Both the position numbers and the translations under genes were made by a program. DNA of 64,000 nt from Scandinavium lactucae (lineage in GTDB: Bacteria > Pseudomonadota > Gammaproteobacteria > Enterobacterales > Enterobacteriaceae): positions 558,001-622,000 of the forward strand of contig NZ_JAWXRD010000040.1 of NCBI RefSeq assembly GCF_033843265.1, in the 5' to 3' direction. The notes beneath the pieces are model-generated. The model saw only the letters and a program-made list of their open reading frames with translations. It was not told the DNA's origin and did no database searches. Below, in pieces: positions 26,811-35,176 of the stretch; the first letter of the stretch is position 1, and each line of letters opens with the position of its first letter.

Positions 26811-28145
26811 ATGACTGACAAGGTAACCCGCAAAGAAAAAATCAGTTATGGGTTGGGCGATATGGCCAGCCATATAGGGCTGGATAACGTCATTATCTTT
26901 CTGACTTTTTATTATACCGATGTGGTTGGGCTACCTGCTGCCTTCGTCGGCACCATGTTTCTGTTGGCGCGAACCGCGGACGCCATTATCGATCCGGCGA
27001 TGGGCTATCTTGCCGACAGAACGAAATCGCGTTGGGGAAAATTCCGGCCATGGATGCTGTGGCTTGCTCTCCCTTTCGGTGCCAGCTGTCTGCTCACCTA
27101 CGCGGTGCCAGAATCGCTGGATTTGCACGGTAAAATGATTTTCGCCACCCTGAGCTACACCTTCATGATGCTGATGTATACGGCGATTAATATTCCCTAC
27201 TGCTCAATGGGGGCCGTTATTACCCCGGATAACGACACGCGTATTTCTCTGCAATCGTATCGCTTTTTCCTGGCGACACTCGGCGGGGCGTTATCCACAT
27301 TCTTTATGATGCCTTTGGCGGAATATTTAGGCGGCGCAGATAAATTACTCGGCTATCGCTGGGCAATGGGAATTATGGCCTCGGTGGCAGTGGTTATGTT
27401 CTGGGTCTGTTTCGCGAATACCCGTGAGCGGATTAACGCTCCGGCTACACATAATAATTACCTCGCTGAATTACGTGATTTATTGCGCAACGATCAATGG
27501 CGCGTGGTGGCCGTCCTGGTATTAACCAACATTGGTTTTGGGGTTATTCGTCTCGGGGCGATGATGTATTTCGTCACCTATTATCTGGGCAGCGCCAGCT
27601 ATTTTATGTGGATGCTCGGGGCGCATATTCTGGGTAAAGCCGCGGGTAGCGCGCTGGCGAAACGACTCACCCATAATTACAGCAAAGTGCAAATGTTTGG
27701 CTATTGCGCCGTGCTGGCCGGGGTGATGAGCATTGCACTGTTCTTCGCGCCGAAATCGGTGTTCATCCTGGTGCCGCTCACGTTTGTGATTTCAACCCTG
27801 TACCAGGCCACGACCACCCTGATGTGGGTGATGATGGCAGATGTCGCCGACTACGCCGAATGGAAGCAAGGCAAACGCATGGACGGCGTTATCTTCTCGA
27901 CCTTCCTCGCAGTGCTCAAATTGGGGATGGCGATCAGCGGGGCGATCGTCGGCTGGACCCTGGGCTTGAGCGGCTATGTGCCGAATGCCGCCGCCCAAAC
28001 CTCTACCGCGATGTACTGCATTATCGCCCTGTTTACCGTCGTTCCCGGACTGTTGTCTCTGGGCGCATTCGCCACCCTGCGCTGGTACAAACTCGATGAC
28101 AGCACCATGAAATCCATCAATCTCGCCAGACACAGTATTTCGTAA
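26811..28145 (+). CDS. GPH-family (MelB/YicJ-like) sugar:cation symporter
   Basis: The product has 444 residues and about twelve membrane helices. It starts like YicJ/MelB-type carriers (KEKISYGLGDMASHIG) and has the family motif RTADAIIDPAMGYLADRTKSRWGKFRP, shown here only in outline, near residues 49-75. The aspartates in this region bind the cation. It should import the glycoside cut by the next gene. The ATG follows AAGGTG. It lies 15 bases before the GH31 gene. Confidence 0.88.
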   Translation: MTDKVTRKEKISYGLGDMASHIGLDNVIIFLTFYYTDVVGLPAAFVGTMFLLARTADAIIDPAMGYLADRTKSRWGKFRPWMLWLALPFGASCLLTYAVPESLDLHGKMIFATLSYTFMMLMYTAINIPYCSMGAVITPDNDTRISLQSYRFFLATLGGALSTFFMMPLAEYLGGADKLLGYRWAMGIMASVAVVMFWVCFANTRERINAPATHNNYLAELRDLLRNDQWRVVAVLVLTNIGFGVIRLGAMMYFVTYYLGSASYFMWMLGAHILGKAAGSALAKRLTHNYSKVQMFGYCAVLAGVMSIALFFAPKSVFILVPLTFVISTLYQATTTLMWVMMADVADYAEWKQGKRMDGVIFSTFLAVLKLGMAISGAIVGWTLGLSGYVPNAAAQTSTAMYCIIALFTVVPGLLSLGAFATLRWYKLDDSTMKSINLARHSIS

Positions 28146-28160
28146 AAGGACAGTTAAGCC

Positions 28161-30197
28161 ATGAGTGAACTCATTTCGCATTCCAGTAGCATTGAGTGGC
28201 GCTTCGAACGCCAAATCCTGCGCATTGAGCCGTGGGGTAAAAACAGCCTGCGCGTCAGAGCGACCTGCGCACCCGAATTCAGTGAAAGCCTTCATGCGCT
28301 GCTACCCGCTGAATCTTGCGCTGCGGCGGTAACATCCAGCGCCGAAAGCCTGACCCTGCGCAATGGCAATATTACCGCGGTGCTTAATCTGAAAGGACAG
28401 CTGGCCTTTTATAATCAGCGCGGCGAACTGCTGCTGGAAGAAATGTGGCGACAGCGCTCAACCGTGGGCATTGGGGCCAGTGAAAAAAGTCAGGATAAAT
28501 ATGTCAGTGCCTTAAAACTCGACGGTCGCGAATTTAAGCCGCTGACGGGCGGAAAGTATCAGCTCACCGTGCGCTTTGAATCGCGCCCCGAGGAGCGGCT
28601 TTATGGCATGGGACAGTATCAACAGCCGTGGCTGGATCTGAAAGGCTGTACTCTTGAGCTGGCCCAGCGTAACTCCCAGGCCAGCGTGCCTTTCATGCAG
28701 TCGAGCCTTGGCTACGGCCTGCTGTGGAATAATCCGGCGATTGGTGAAGTGAGCTTTGCCAAAAACCAAACCGAGTGGCGGGCACGCGTCACCGGGGAGA
28801 TGGACTACTGGATAACCGCCGCCGACAGCATCGTCGACATCACTCGCCAGTATGCCAACGCGACGGGGACTCCGCCGCCCGCCCCCGCCTTTATCAGCGG
28901 TTTATGGCAGTGTAAATTGCGCTATCGCACCCAGCAGGAAGTGTTGGATGTCGCTCGCGAATACCGTCGCCGCCAACTGCCGCTTTCCGTGATGGTGATT
29001 GATTTCTTCCATTGGCCGAATCAGGGTACATGGTGTTTCGACCCGATTGATTGGCCCGATCCTAAAGCGATGGTCGACGAACTCAGCGCCATGGGGATTG
29101 AACTGATGGTGTCAGTCTGGCCCACGGTTGAAGCGCGTAGCCCTTTATATCCGCAGATGAAGGCCAAAGGCTGGCTGGTCAGCAGCGAGCGCGGTGTGCA
29201 GGTGAATCTTGATTTTATGGGGAATACCACCTTCTTCGACGCCACACACCCGCAGGCGCGCCAGTTTGTCTGGGAGACGGTGAAGAAAAATTATTATGAT
29301 TTGGGGATTAAGCTGTTCTGGCTCGATGAAGCCGAGCCTGAGTATCGGGCCTATGATTTTGATAACTATCGCTACCACGCCGGGCCGGTGCTGGAAGTGG
29401 GCAACCGTTATCCACGCGACTTTGCTCAGGGGTTTTACGATGGCCTACAGGCCAACGGCGAGCGCGATATCGTCAACCTAGTACGCTGCTCCTGGGCGGG
29501 AAGTCAGCGCTACGGCGTGCTGGCCTGGTCCGGGGACGTACACTCCTCATTCCATGCTTTCCGCAATCAGATTGCCGCCGGACTGAACATGGGTCTGGCC
29601 GGTATTCCGTGGTGGACCACCGACATTGGCGGTTTCCAGGGCGGAAACGTCAACGATCCCGCCTTCCATGAACTGTTGATCCGCTGGTTCCAGTGGGCGG
29701 TATTCTGTCCGGTCCTACGGATGCATGGCTATCGTGAGCCGCAGATCCAACCGCCTGAACGCTATCGCGACGGCATTCCGCAGTGTAACAGCGGCTCGCC
29801 CAATGAGCTGTGGAGCTACGGTGAGGCTAATTTCGACATCATGCAGCACTGGCTTAGCGTGCGGGAAAAGCTGCGGCCATACATTGATGCGCTTTATGAC
29901 AACGCGCATCAGCATGGGGATCCGCTGATGCGTCCGCTGTTCTGGCATTATCCGCAACAGCAGCAGAGCTGGGAGACGGAAGATCAGTATCTGTTTGGCG
30001 AGGATTTACTGGTCGCCCCGGTGATGCACGCCGGGCAACGCCAGCGTGAAGTCTGGCTACCCGCGGGCACCCAGTGGATCGCTCTGAACGGGGAGCGTTA
30101 TCAGGGGGGCGAGCGCATCACTGTCGACGCAGCGCTGGAAACCATTCCGGTCTTCATCCGTGCAGGCAGCGAGTTGGTTAACATCCTCGTGAACTGA
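28161..30197 (+). CDS. Alpha-glycosidase, glycoside hydrolase family 31 (alpha-glucosidase or alpha-xylosidase)
   Basis: The product has 678 residues. It has the GH31 beta-sandwich plus barrel. The nucleophile aspartate is in LFWLDEAEPEYR near 390 and the acid aspartate in LAWSGDVHSS near 457. Another family motif, GIPWWTTDIGGF, follows near 480. No signal peptide, so it works in the cytoplasm on an imported alpha-glucoside or alpha-xyloside. The transporter upstream resembles the E. coli yicJ-yicI arrangement. Substrate specificity cannot be read from the sequence. Confidence 0.9.
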   Translation: MSELISHSSSIEWRFERQILRIEPWGKNSLRVRATCAPEFSESLHALLPAESCAAAVTSSAESLTLRNGNITAVLNLKGQLAFYNQRGELLLEEMWRQRSTVGIGASEKSQDKYVSALKLDGREFKPLTGGKYQLTVRFESRPEERLYGMGQYQQPWLDLKGCTLELAQRNSQASVPFMQSSLGYGLLWNNPAIGEVSFAKNQTEWRARVTGEMDYWITAADSIVDITRQYANATGTPPPAPAFISGLWQCKLRYRTQQEVLDVAREYRRRQLPLSVMVIDFFHWPNQGTWCFDPIDWPDPKAMVDELSAMGIELMVSVWPTVEARSPLYPQMKAKGWLVSSERGVQVNLDFMGNTTFFDATHPQARQFVWETVKKNYYDLGIKLFWLDEAEPEYRAYDFDNYRYHAGPVLEVGNRYPRDFAQGFYDGLQANGERDIVNLVRCSWAGSQRYGVLAWSGDVHSSFHAFRNQIAAGLNMGLAGIPWWTTDIGGFQGGNVNDPAFHELLIRWFQWAVFCPVLRMHGYREPQIQPPERYRDGIPQCNSGSPNELWSYGEANFDIMQHWLSVREKLRPYIDALYDNAHQHGDPLMRPLFWHYPQQQQSWETEDQYLFGEDLLVAPVMHAGQRQREVWLPAGTQWIALNGERYQGGERITVDAALETIPVFIRAGSELVNILVN

Positions 30198-30232
30198 CTA
30201 TAGCCCCCGAAAAACAAGACTTTTTTTTACAA

Positions 30233-30288
30233 AAGCCTGTTTACTCACGTATTTATGCGTAAAGTAAGCAGGCTTACTTTTTTTGGCA
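30233..30288 (+). terminator. Long stem-loop terminator after the GH31 gene
   Basis: AAGCCTG and CAGGCTT bracket a 43-base imperfect palindrome with inner pairing ACG..CGT, followed by TACTTTTTTT. It ends the sugar operon before yeaL. Confidence 0.7.
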
Positions 30289-30299
30289 AGGATTCCTGC

Positions 30300-30746
30300 A
30301 TGTTTGACTCTACCCTGATGATTCTCCTCGGGCTGGCGGCGCTGGGTTTTATCAGCCATAACACCACCGTCGCGGTCTCGATTCTGGTGCTGATTATCGT
30401 GCGCGTCACCCCGCTCAGTACCTTCTTTCCCTGGATTGAAAAACAGGGTCTCAGCATTGGTATTATCGTGCTGACCATTGGTGTGATGGCCCCGATAGCC
30501 AGTGGCACCCTGCCGGCCTCGACGCTGCTGCATTCGTTCTTTAACTGGAAATCGCTGGTCGCTATCGCGGTGGGGGTGTTTGTCTCATGGCTCGGTGGCC
30601 GGGGCGTACAGCTGATGGGGACCCAACCGCAGATGGTCGCGGGCCTGTTAGTCGGAACGGTTCTTGGTGTGGCGCTGTTTCGCGGCGTGCCGGTGGGACC
30701 GCTGATCGCCGCCGGGATCGTGTCGCTGTTTATTGGCAAGGGTTAG
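30300..30746 (+). CDS. yeaL: YeaL, DUF441 inner membrane protein
   Basis: The product has 148 residues with four membrane helices, the E. coli length. Its function is unknown. GGCAAGGATT provides a ribosome site before the ATG. It lies between the sugar operon and nimR; its end overlaps nimR by 4 bases on the opposite strand. Confidence 0.93.
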   Translation: MFDSTLMILLGLAALGFISHNTTVAVSILVLIIVRVTPLSTFFPWIEKQGLSIGIIVLTIGVMAPIASGTLPASTLLHSFFNWKSLVAIAVGVFVSWLGGRGVQLMGTQPQMVAGLLVGTVLGVALFRGVPVGPLIAAGIVSLFIGKG

Positions 30747-31528
30747 TCAGACAGCCCGTTCAGATAACGCCCTGGGGTTTGCCCTAATCCTTTGCGAAAC
30801 ATAGTGATAAAGGCGGTGGTGGAATCGTAGCCCAGCGCATGGGCGGTCTGCTGGACGGTCTGCCCACGAATAAGCCCCTGTAGCGCCAGGATCAGCTGAA
30901 GCTGATGCCGCCAGCGGCGAAAGCTGAGTCCGGTCTCTTTCACCACCAGTCGGGCCAGATTGCGCTCGCTCATCGCGAAGTGGCGGGCCCACTGCCCCAA
31001 CGTTTGCCAGACCGCCGGTTCGGCGGCCATCGTCTCCACCATCGTGCGAATTTTCGGATGCGTTGACACCGGCAGTTGCAGCTGTTGCTGTGGCTGCTGC
31101 GGTAACTCATCAAATAATACCTGAATCAGCCGCTGCATCGCCGGGGTCTGTTTCTCGCCCTGATTGCGCGTGGCCATCGTCAGAATAAGTTCCCGCACCA
31201 GGGGCGAAATCTTCAGCGTGCAGCAGTGGTCCGGCATCGCCGCCACCCCAGGCTCAATAAACAGAAAACAGAGTCTGGCCCCCGGTGTGGCACGGTTACT
31301 GTGCGGCAGTTGGCCTGGGATCCACACCGCATACTGCGGCGGCACCATCCACATCGCGTTTTCCACTTCGCAGGTTATCGCCCCGTGCAGGGCCAGAATC
31401 AGCTGGCCTTTACGGTGCTGATGCACGGGAATGAATTGTTCATCTTCGACCACCTGAATGCGGAACGCTTCCGCGGCGTCGTGCTGGCTGTCGGGCTCAT
31501 ACCCTTCCAGCCCTAATCCTGACAGCAT
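30743..31528 (-). CDS. nimR: NimR (YeaM), AraC-family repressor of nimT
   Basis: The product has 261 residues. An N-terminal cupin-like domain (PVHQHRKGQLILAL near 38-51) is followed by an AraC DNA-binding domain with two helix-turn-helix units near 170-255 (VVKETGLSFRRWRHQ and AHALGYDSTTAF). In E. coli it represses its own promoter and nimT, which exports 2-nitroimidazole. It is divergent from nimT here too, with an 84-100 base gap for the operator. Confidence 0.92.
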   Translation of the reverse strand: MLSGLGLEGYEPDSQHDAAEAFRIQVVEDEQFIPVHQHRKGQLILALHGAITCEVENAMWMVPPQYAVWIPGQLPHSNRATPGARLCFLFIEPGVAAMPDHCCTLKISPLVRELILTMATRNQGEKQTPAMQRLIQVLFDELPQQPQQQLQLPVSTHPKIRTMVETMAAEPAVWQTLGQWARHFAMSERNLARLVVKETGLSFRRWRHQLQLILALQGLIRGQTVQQTAHALGYDSTTAFITMFRKGLGQTPGRYLNGLSD

Positions 31529-31627
31529 TGTTTTGTCCGATTTGAGCGATTATTTGTCATTTTAGCTTGATTTAAAGCTGGGGGAAAACCGCTATTGTAA
31601 GCGCTCCTGAGAATGACCGAGAACACC

Positions 31628-32812
31628 ATGAGTACAGTTGCTATGACCTCCCGTCGACAGACCCTGCTGTTGATTGCCGGGATATTACTGATCGCCACCT
31701 CACTGCGGGTGATTTTTACCGGTGCCGCCCCACTGCTGGACAGCATTCGCGCCGACTTTGGCTTGTCCACCGCCCAGACCGGAATGCTGACCACCCTGCC
31801 GCTGCTGGCGTTTGGCTTGATCTCCCCAATGGCGGCGGGCATTGCGCGCCGTTTTGGCATGGAGCGCAGCCTGCTGGCCGCGCTGCTGTTGATGTGTATC
31901 GGGATTGGCCTCCGTTCCCTGCCCTCTCCGGCGATGTTGTTCGTCGGGACCGCGATTATCGGCAGCGGCATTGCGCTGGGTAACGTCCTGCTGCCGGGGC
32001 TGATTAAACGTGATTTTTCCGGCCATGTGGCGCGCATGACCGGGGCATATTCTCTGACCATGGGCGTTGCCGCCGCGCTGGGTTCCGCCTTAGTGGTGCC
32101 GATTGCTATAAGCGGTGCAGGATGGCATGGGGCGCTGTTAGCGCTGATGGTGTTCCCGCTGCTCGGTCTGATCGTTTGGCTGCCGCAGCTGAGCAACCAT
32201 ACGCCTGGCACCGTCACCGGGGCGCGCAGTCTGCACAACAAGGGCATCTGGCGTTCGGCGCTGGCCTGGCAGGTGACCCTGTTCCTGGGTATCAACTCTT
32301 TGGTGTATTACGTGGTCATCGGTTGGCTGCCCGCCATTCTGATTAGCCACGGCTACAGCGAAGCGCAGGCGGGTTCGTTGCACGGCTTATTACAGCTGGC
32401 GACCGCCGTGCCGGGGCTGCTCATTCCGCTGGTGCTGCATAAGCTGAAAGACCAGCGCGGTATTGCCGTCGGGGTGGCTCTGATGTGTGCCGTCAGCGCC
32501 GCAGGCTTCTGGCTGTTGCCGCAACAGGCCACATTGTGGACGCTGATTTTCGGCTTTGGCTGCGGGGCGACGATGATTTTGGGACTGACGTTTATCGGTC
32601 TACGTGCAGGTTCAGCGCATCAGGCTGCGGCCCTGTCCGGGATGGCACAATCCGTGGGTTATCTGCTGGCCGCCTGTGGTCCACCGCTGATGGGTAAAAT
32701 TCATGACGCCAGCGGCGACTGGCATATTCCATTGATTGCGGTGGCGATTCTTTCGCTGATGATGGCCGTATTCGGTGGGCTTGCCGGACGTGACCGGGAG
32801 ATCGGTGGGTAG
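31628..32812 (+). CDS. nimT: NimT (YeaN), MFS exporter for 2-nitroimidazole
   Basis: The product has 394 residues and twelve membrane helices of the major facilitator type (TGAAPLLDSIRADFGLS, FGMERSLLAALL, SHGYSEAQAGSLHGLLQ). The start at MSTVAMTSRR gives an N-terminus equal in length to E. coli YeaN; a frame extension to 31613 is possible. It is transcribed divergently from nimR, its regulator. A REP element follows the stop. Confidence 0.92.
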   Translation: MSTVAMTSRRQTLLLIAGILLIATSLRVIFTGAAPLLDSIRADFGLSTAQTGMLTTLPLLAFGLISPMAAGIARRFGMERSLLAALLLMCIGIGLRSLPSPAMLFVGTAIIGSGIALGNVLLPGLIKRDFSGHVARMTGAYSLTMGVAAALGSALVVPIAISGAGWHGALLALMVFPLLGLIVWLPQLSNHTPGTVTGARSLHNKGIWRSALAWQVTLFLGINSLVYYVVIGWLPAILISHGYSEAQAGSLHGLLQLATAVPGLLIPLVLHKLKDQRGIAVGVALMCAVSAAGFWLLPQQATLWTLIFGFGCGATMILGLTFIGLRAGSAHQAAALSGMAQSVGYLLAACGPPLMGKIHDASGDWHIPLIAVAILSLMMAVFGGLAGRDREIGG

Positions 32813-32820
32813 TGGAATAA

Positions 32821-32867
32821 TGCCCGGTCGCGCTGAGTTTACCGGGCCTACACCGCGAGCGTAGGCC
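32821..32867. repeat. REP element after nimT
   Basis: TGCCCGGTCGCGC and ACCGGGCCTAC form the palindromic REP unit, followed by GCGAGCGTAGGCCCG, which looks like part of a second unit in the opposite direction. It separates two convergent genes. Confidence 0.7.
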
Positions 32868-32885
32868 CGAAAAAAAGACATTTTT

Positions 32886-33593
32886 TTAGTTGGCAGCCGC
32901 GCGTAAAAACGCATGAACCAATGGCGCAGGACGGCCCTCCAGGGCATTGCGTTCGTGCTGGAACAGCGTGCCGACAAAGAACGGATGGGTGATGAGTTCT
33001 ACCGCCCGAATCTCGCCCTCATCATCCCAGCCGGTCACGCGCAGAGCACCAGATTCAAGCTCAGCCGCAAACTCCGGTGAAATACCGTAGTTACAGTGAT
33101 ACCCCTCTTCAATGCTCAACCGACCGTAGGCTTTGGCTGTCAGCGTATTGGCCCGCAGCTCAATGGCATCGGTTTTTTCCACCAGCGAACAGGCCAGCGG
33201 CGCAATCACCATCCGGCCTTCGGTGTCGGTTTCGGCGTGCGCGGCATCGCTCCAGCCCAGCACGTTACGGGCATATTCGATTATCGCATGCTGGAAACCA
33301 CCGCAGGTGCCGAGGAACGGGATGCTGTTTTCACGCGCGTAGCGGATGGCGATCAACGCCCCTTCAGCATTTTTGTACGGGCTGGCCGGCACCAGCCAGA
33401 TAGCGTCATAACCCACCAGGTCGTCGCCACTGCGGATATCGGCGGTTGCAAGCCAGTCGTAGTCGGCGGTAAGTTCCTGAACGGCAGCAGCATCGTCAAT
33501 CGCCAGCGGGATCGCCTGATGGGCAATCACGTCGGCATTAAAGTCGCCAACGAGGGCAATTCGGAGTGTCGTTTTGTTCGAAGGGTGTTCCAT
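32886..33593 (-). CDS. CTP synthase C-terminal-like glutamine amidotransferase domain protein
   Basis: The product has 235 residues that correspond only to the class I glutamine amidotransferase half of CTP synthase. The nucleophile elbow is FLGTCGGFQHA near 94-104, with the cysteine in place. The rest of CTP synthase (the synthetase half) is absent. This matches a family in which some members carry selenocysteine at the elbow; here it is cysteine. No specific reaction is known. It stands alone between nimT and a DUF523 gene. Confidence 0.8.
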   Translation of the reverse strand: MEHPSNKTTLRIALVGDFNADVIAHQAIPLAIDDAAAVQELTADYDWLATADIRSGDDLVGYDAIWLVPASPYKNAEGALIAIRYARENSIPFLGTCGGFQHAIIEYARNVLGWSDAAHAETDTEGRMVIAPLACSLVEKTDAIELRANTLTAKAYGRLSIEEGYHCNYGISPEFAAELESGALRVTGWDDEGEIRAVELITHPFFVGTLFQHERNALEGRPAPLVHAFLRAAAN

Positions 33594-33751
33594 GAGGGGA
33601 TTCCTTATGCGGTGCAGTTTACGGGCTACATAAGGAACACCAGACTACCGGGATTTTGCATGCAGAACAATCCCTAGAATGAGCAAGTGGCGATCGTTTC
33701 ATCTGATGAGGGAAAGTATTACTCTTGAAGCAGACAGCCAATGGAGTTGAG

Positions 33752-34246
33752 ATGAAAACAAAAATCCTGGTCAGCGCATGCCTGATGGGCCATCCGGTAC
33801 GTTACAACGCCAGCGCCAAGACGCAGCTCGGAGAACTGCTGCAGCGTCTGCGGGAAGAAAACCGACTGGTGATCCACTGCCCGGAACTCGCCGCCGGGTT
33901 GCCCACCCCACGCCCCTCAGCAGAAATAATTGCCGCTCAGGGAGAACAGGTGCTCGCAGGTCAGGCGCAAATTTTTGAACGCACCGGAGCCGATGTTACC
34001 GGTCATTATCAGCTTGCAGCCTGGCTGGCGTTGAAAGCAGCGCAGGAATCAGGTTGCCGGGCCGCGCTGTTGACCGATGGCAGTCCTACCTGCGGCAGTA
34101 CAGAAATTTATGACGGAAGCTTTAGTGGCCGAAAAATTGCCGGTAACGGCGTTGCCGCAGCGCTTCTGCGCCAGCACGGTATCGCCGTGTTTTCACATCA
34201 ACAGATCCCGGCGCTGTTGACCTGGATTGCAGAGCAAGAGCAATAA
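33752..34246 (+). CDS. DUF523 protein (TudS-like thiouracil desulfurase family)
   Basis: The product has 164 residues. DUF523 cysteines are visible: VSACLMGHPVRYN near 8, HCPELAAGLPTPRP near 46, and LTDGSPTCGSTEIYDG near 108-123, which bind an iron-sulfur cluster in the desulfurase TudS. The likely role is removal of sulfur from thiouracil-like bases. The ATG follows GGAG by 5 bases. A second DUF523 domain occurs in the gene at 38675. Confidence 0.88.
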   Translation: MKTKILVSACLMGHPVRYNASAKTQLGELLQRLREENRLVIHCPELAAGLPTPRPSAEIIAAQGEQVLAGQAQIFERTGADVTGHYQLAAWLALKAAQESGCRAALLTDGSPTCGSTEIYDGSFSGRKIAGNGVAAALLRQHGIAVFSHQQIPALLTWIAEQEQ

Positions 34247-34261
34247 ACCGCGTGGGGTGAT

Positions 34262-34567
34262 TTACTCAATCACCTTTTCAAGCTCATCAGCGGGCAGCAT
34301 GTCCGGATTAAGCGGCATCAGATGTTCCGGGCGTACGAACGCAAATCCGGCCTGACCGTCTACCGACTGAATATTCCCGGTCACCAGCCACAGCGGGCGC
34401 TGCGCTTCACGCGGTAACTCTGTCACCACGCCGTTCACGGGATTGAGAATACGTTCCCCGGGCTGACACAGCGCAAAAAGTGAAACCGATTTGCCGATGT
34501 TGGCACGACCTGTAGGGGTTCGGGCCGCGATGATCATCGCCAGAGTGCCCGGTTTAAGCTGAAACAT
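34262..34567 (-). CDS. Hypothetical small protein
   Basis: The product has 101 residues, soluble, with no signal peptide. The N-terminal part is beta-rich (LAMIIAARTPTGRANIGKSV) and the sequence ends ADELEKVIE. I do not recognise the family, and no motif gives a function. It lies convergent with the DUF523 gene and upstream on the same strand is yoaF. Confidence 0.7.
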   Translation of the reverse strand: MFQLKPGTLAMIIAARTPTGRANIGKSVSLFALCQPGERILNPVNGVVTELPREAQRPLWLVTGNIQSVDGQAGFAFVRPEHLMPLNPDMLPADELEKVIE

Positions 34568-34636
34568 GCTGCTCTCACACTGTCCAGTTTTAAGATTTAT
34601 CTTAACTCTGATTGTATCCTGGAGAGCAGCGCGCTG

Positions 34637-34879
34637 TCACGACTGAGAATGATCGCGACGGTACAGCGTCCACTCGTCAATCACTTCGCCGTTCGGCAAT
34701 TTGCAGTCGGTACGCACGCCCTGAGGGCTCTGCACGGGTAATTCCGTCCCGCCCTTTTGCTGGCAGTAGACCGCCGCAGGATTGGCCATCCCCATGTTTG
34801 GTGGCGGTGGCGCATCGTGTTGTTTGGCCGCAGTGCATCCCGCCAGTACCAACGGGAGTAATAATCCGACGTATTTCAT
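34637..34879 (-). CDS. yoaF: YoaF, DUF333 small lipoprotein
   Basis: The product has 80 residues. The lipobox is LVLAGC near 11-16. The rest carries the DUF333 motif MANPAAVYCQQKGG near 31-44, a short cysteine domain, and DEWTLYRRDH at the end. It matches E. coli YoaF. It is lipid anchored, probably to the outer membrane. Its function is unknown. Confidence 0.92.
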   Translation of the reverse strand: MKYVGLLLPLVLAGCTAAKQHDAPPPPNMGMANPAAVYCQQKGGTELPVQSPQGVRTDCKLPNGEVIDEWTLYRRDHSQS

Positions 34880-34960
34880 TGATATTCCATCCTTTAATTG
34901 GGCTAAAATGCCTTATTCTTCACTATTTCTTCATTTTAATTGCACTTTTGCAACTTAAAT

Positions 34961-35043
34961 TAGGAGCGTTCTCGAACTTACCCGAGAACATATCATTCCA
35001 TAATCAATGAGTTTTGCCCCGCCTCCCCCGGCGGGGCTTTTTT
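34961..35043 (+). ncRNA. Candidate small RNA or leader ending in a strong terminator, between yoaF and dgcP
   Basis: The plus strand carries a 7-base stem (GTTCTCG/CGAGAAC, 34968-34989) then 26 unpaired bases, AT-rich, then a perfect 8-base GC stem GCCCCGCC/GGCGGGGC (35016-35037) with TTTTTT. No plus-strand gene lies just upstream, so this terminator must end its own transcript or act in the leader of dgcP. A short CTTAAAT at 34954-34960 is a weak -10. Confidence 0.45.
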
Positions 35044-35176
35044 GCAACAAAATCCCGCTTTTCTCGCCCATTTGATGTATAAAATTTGATGTATTCATGT
35101 TTTACTATTGTTAGATAGTCGATATTTTCAGCATAGCGTGCAGTTGTAGCCGTTATTGCACGGGAGCTTCCAGGTC

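Noticed and set aside
8314..32867. REP palindromes as CRISPR repeats
   Set aside because: They are single or paired palindromes at gene ends, without regular spacing or spacers. No CRISPR array was seen in the window.
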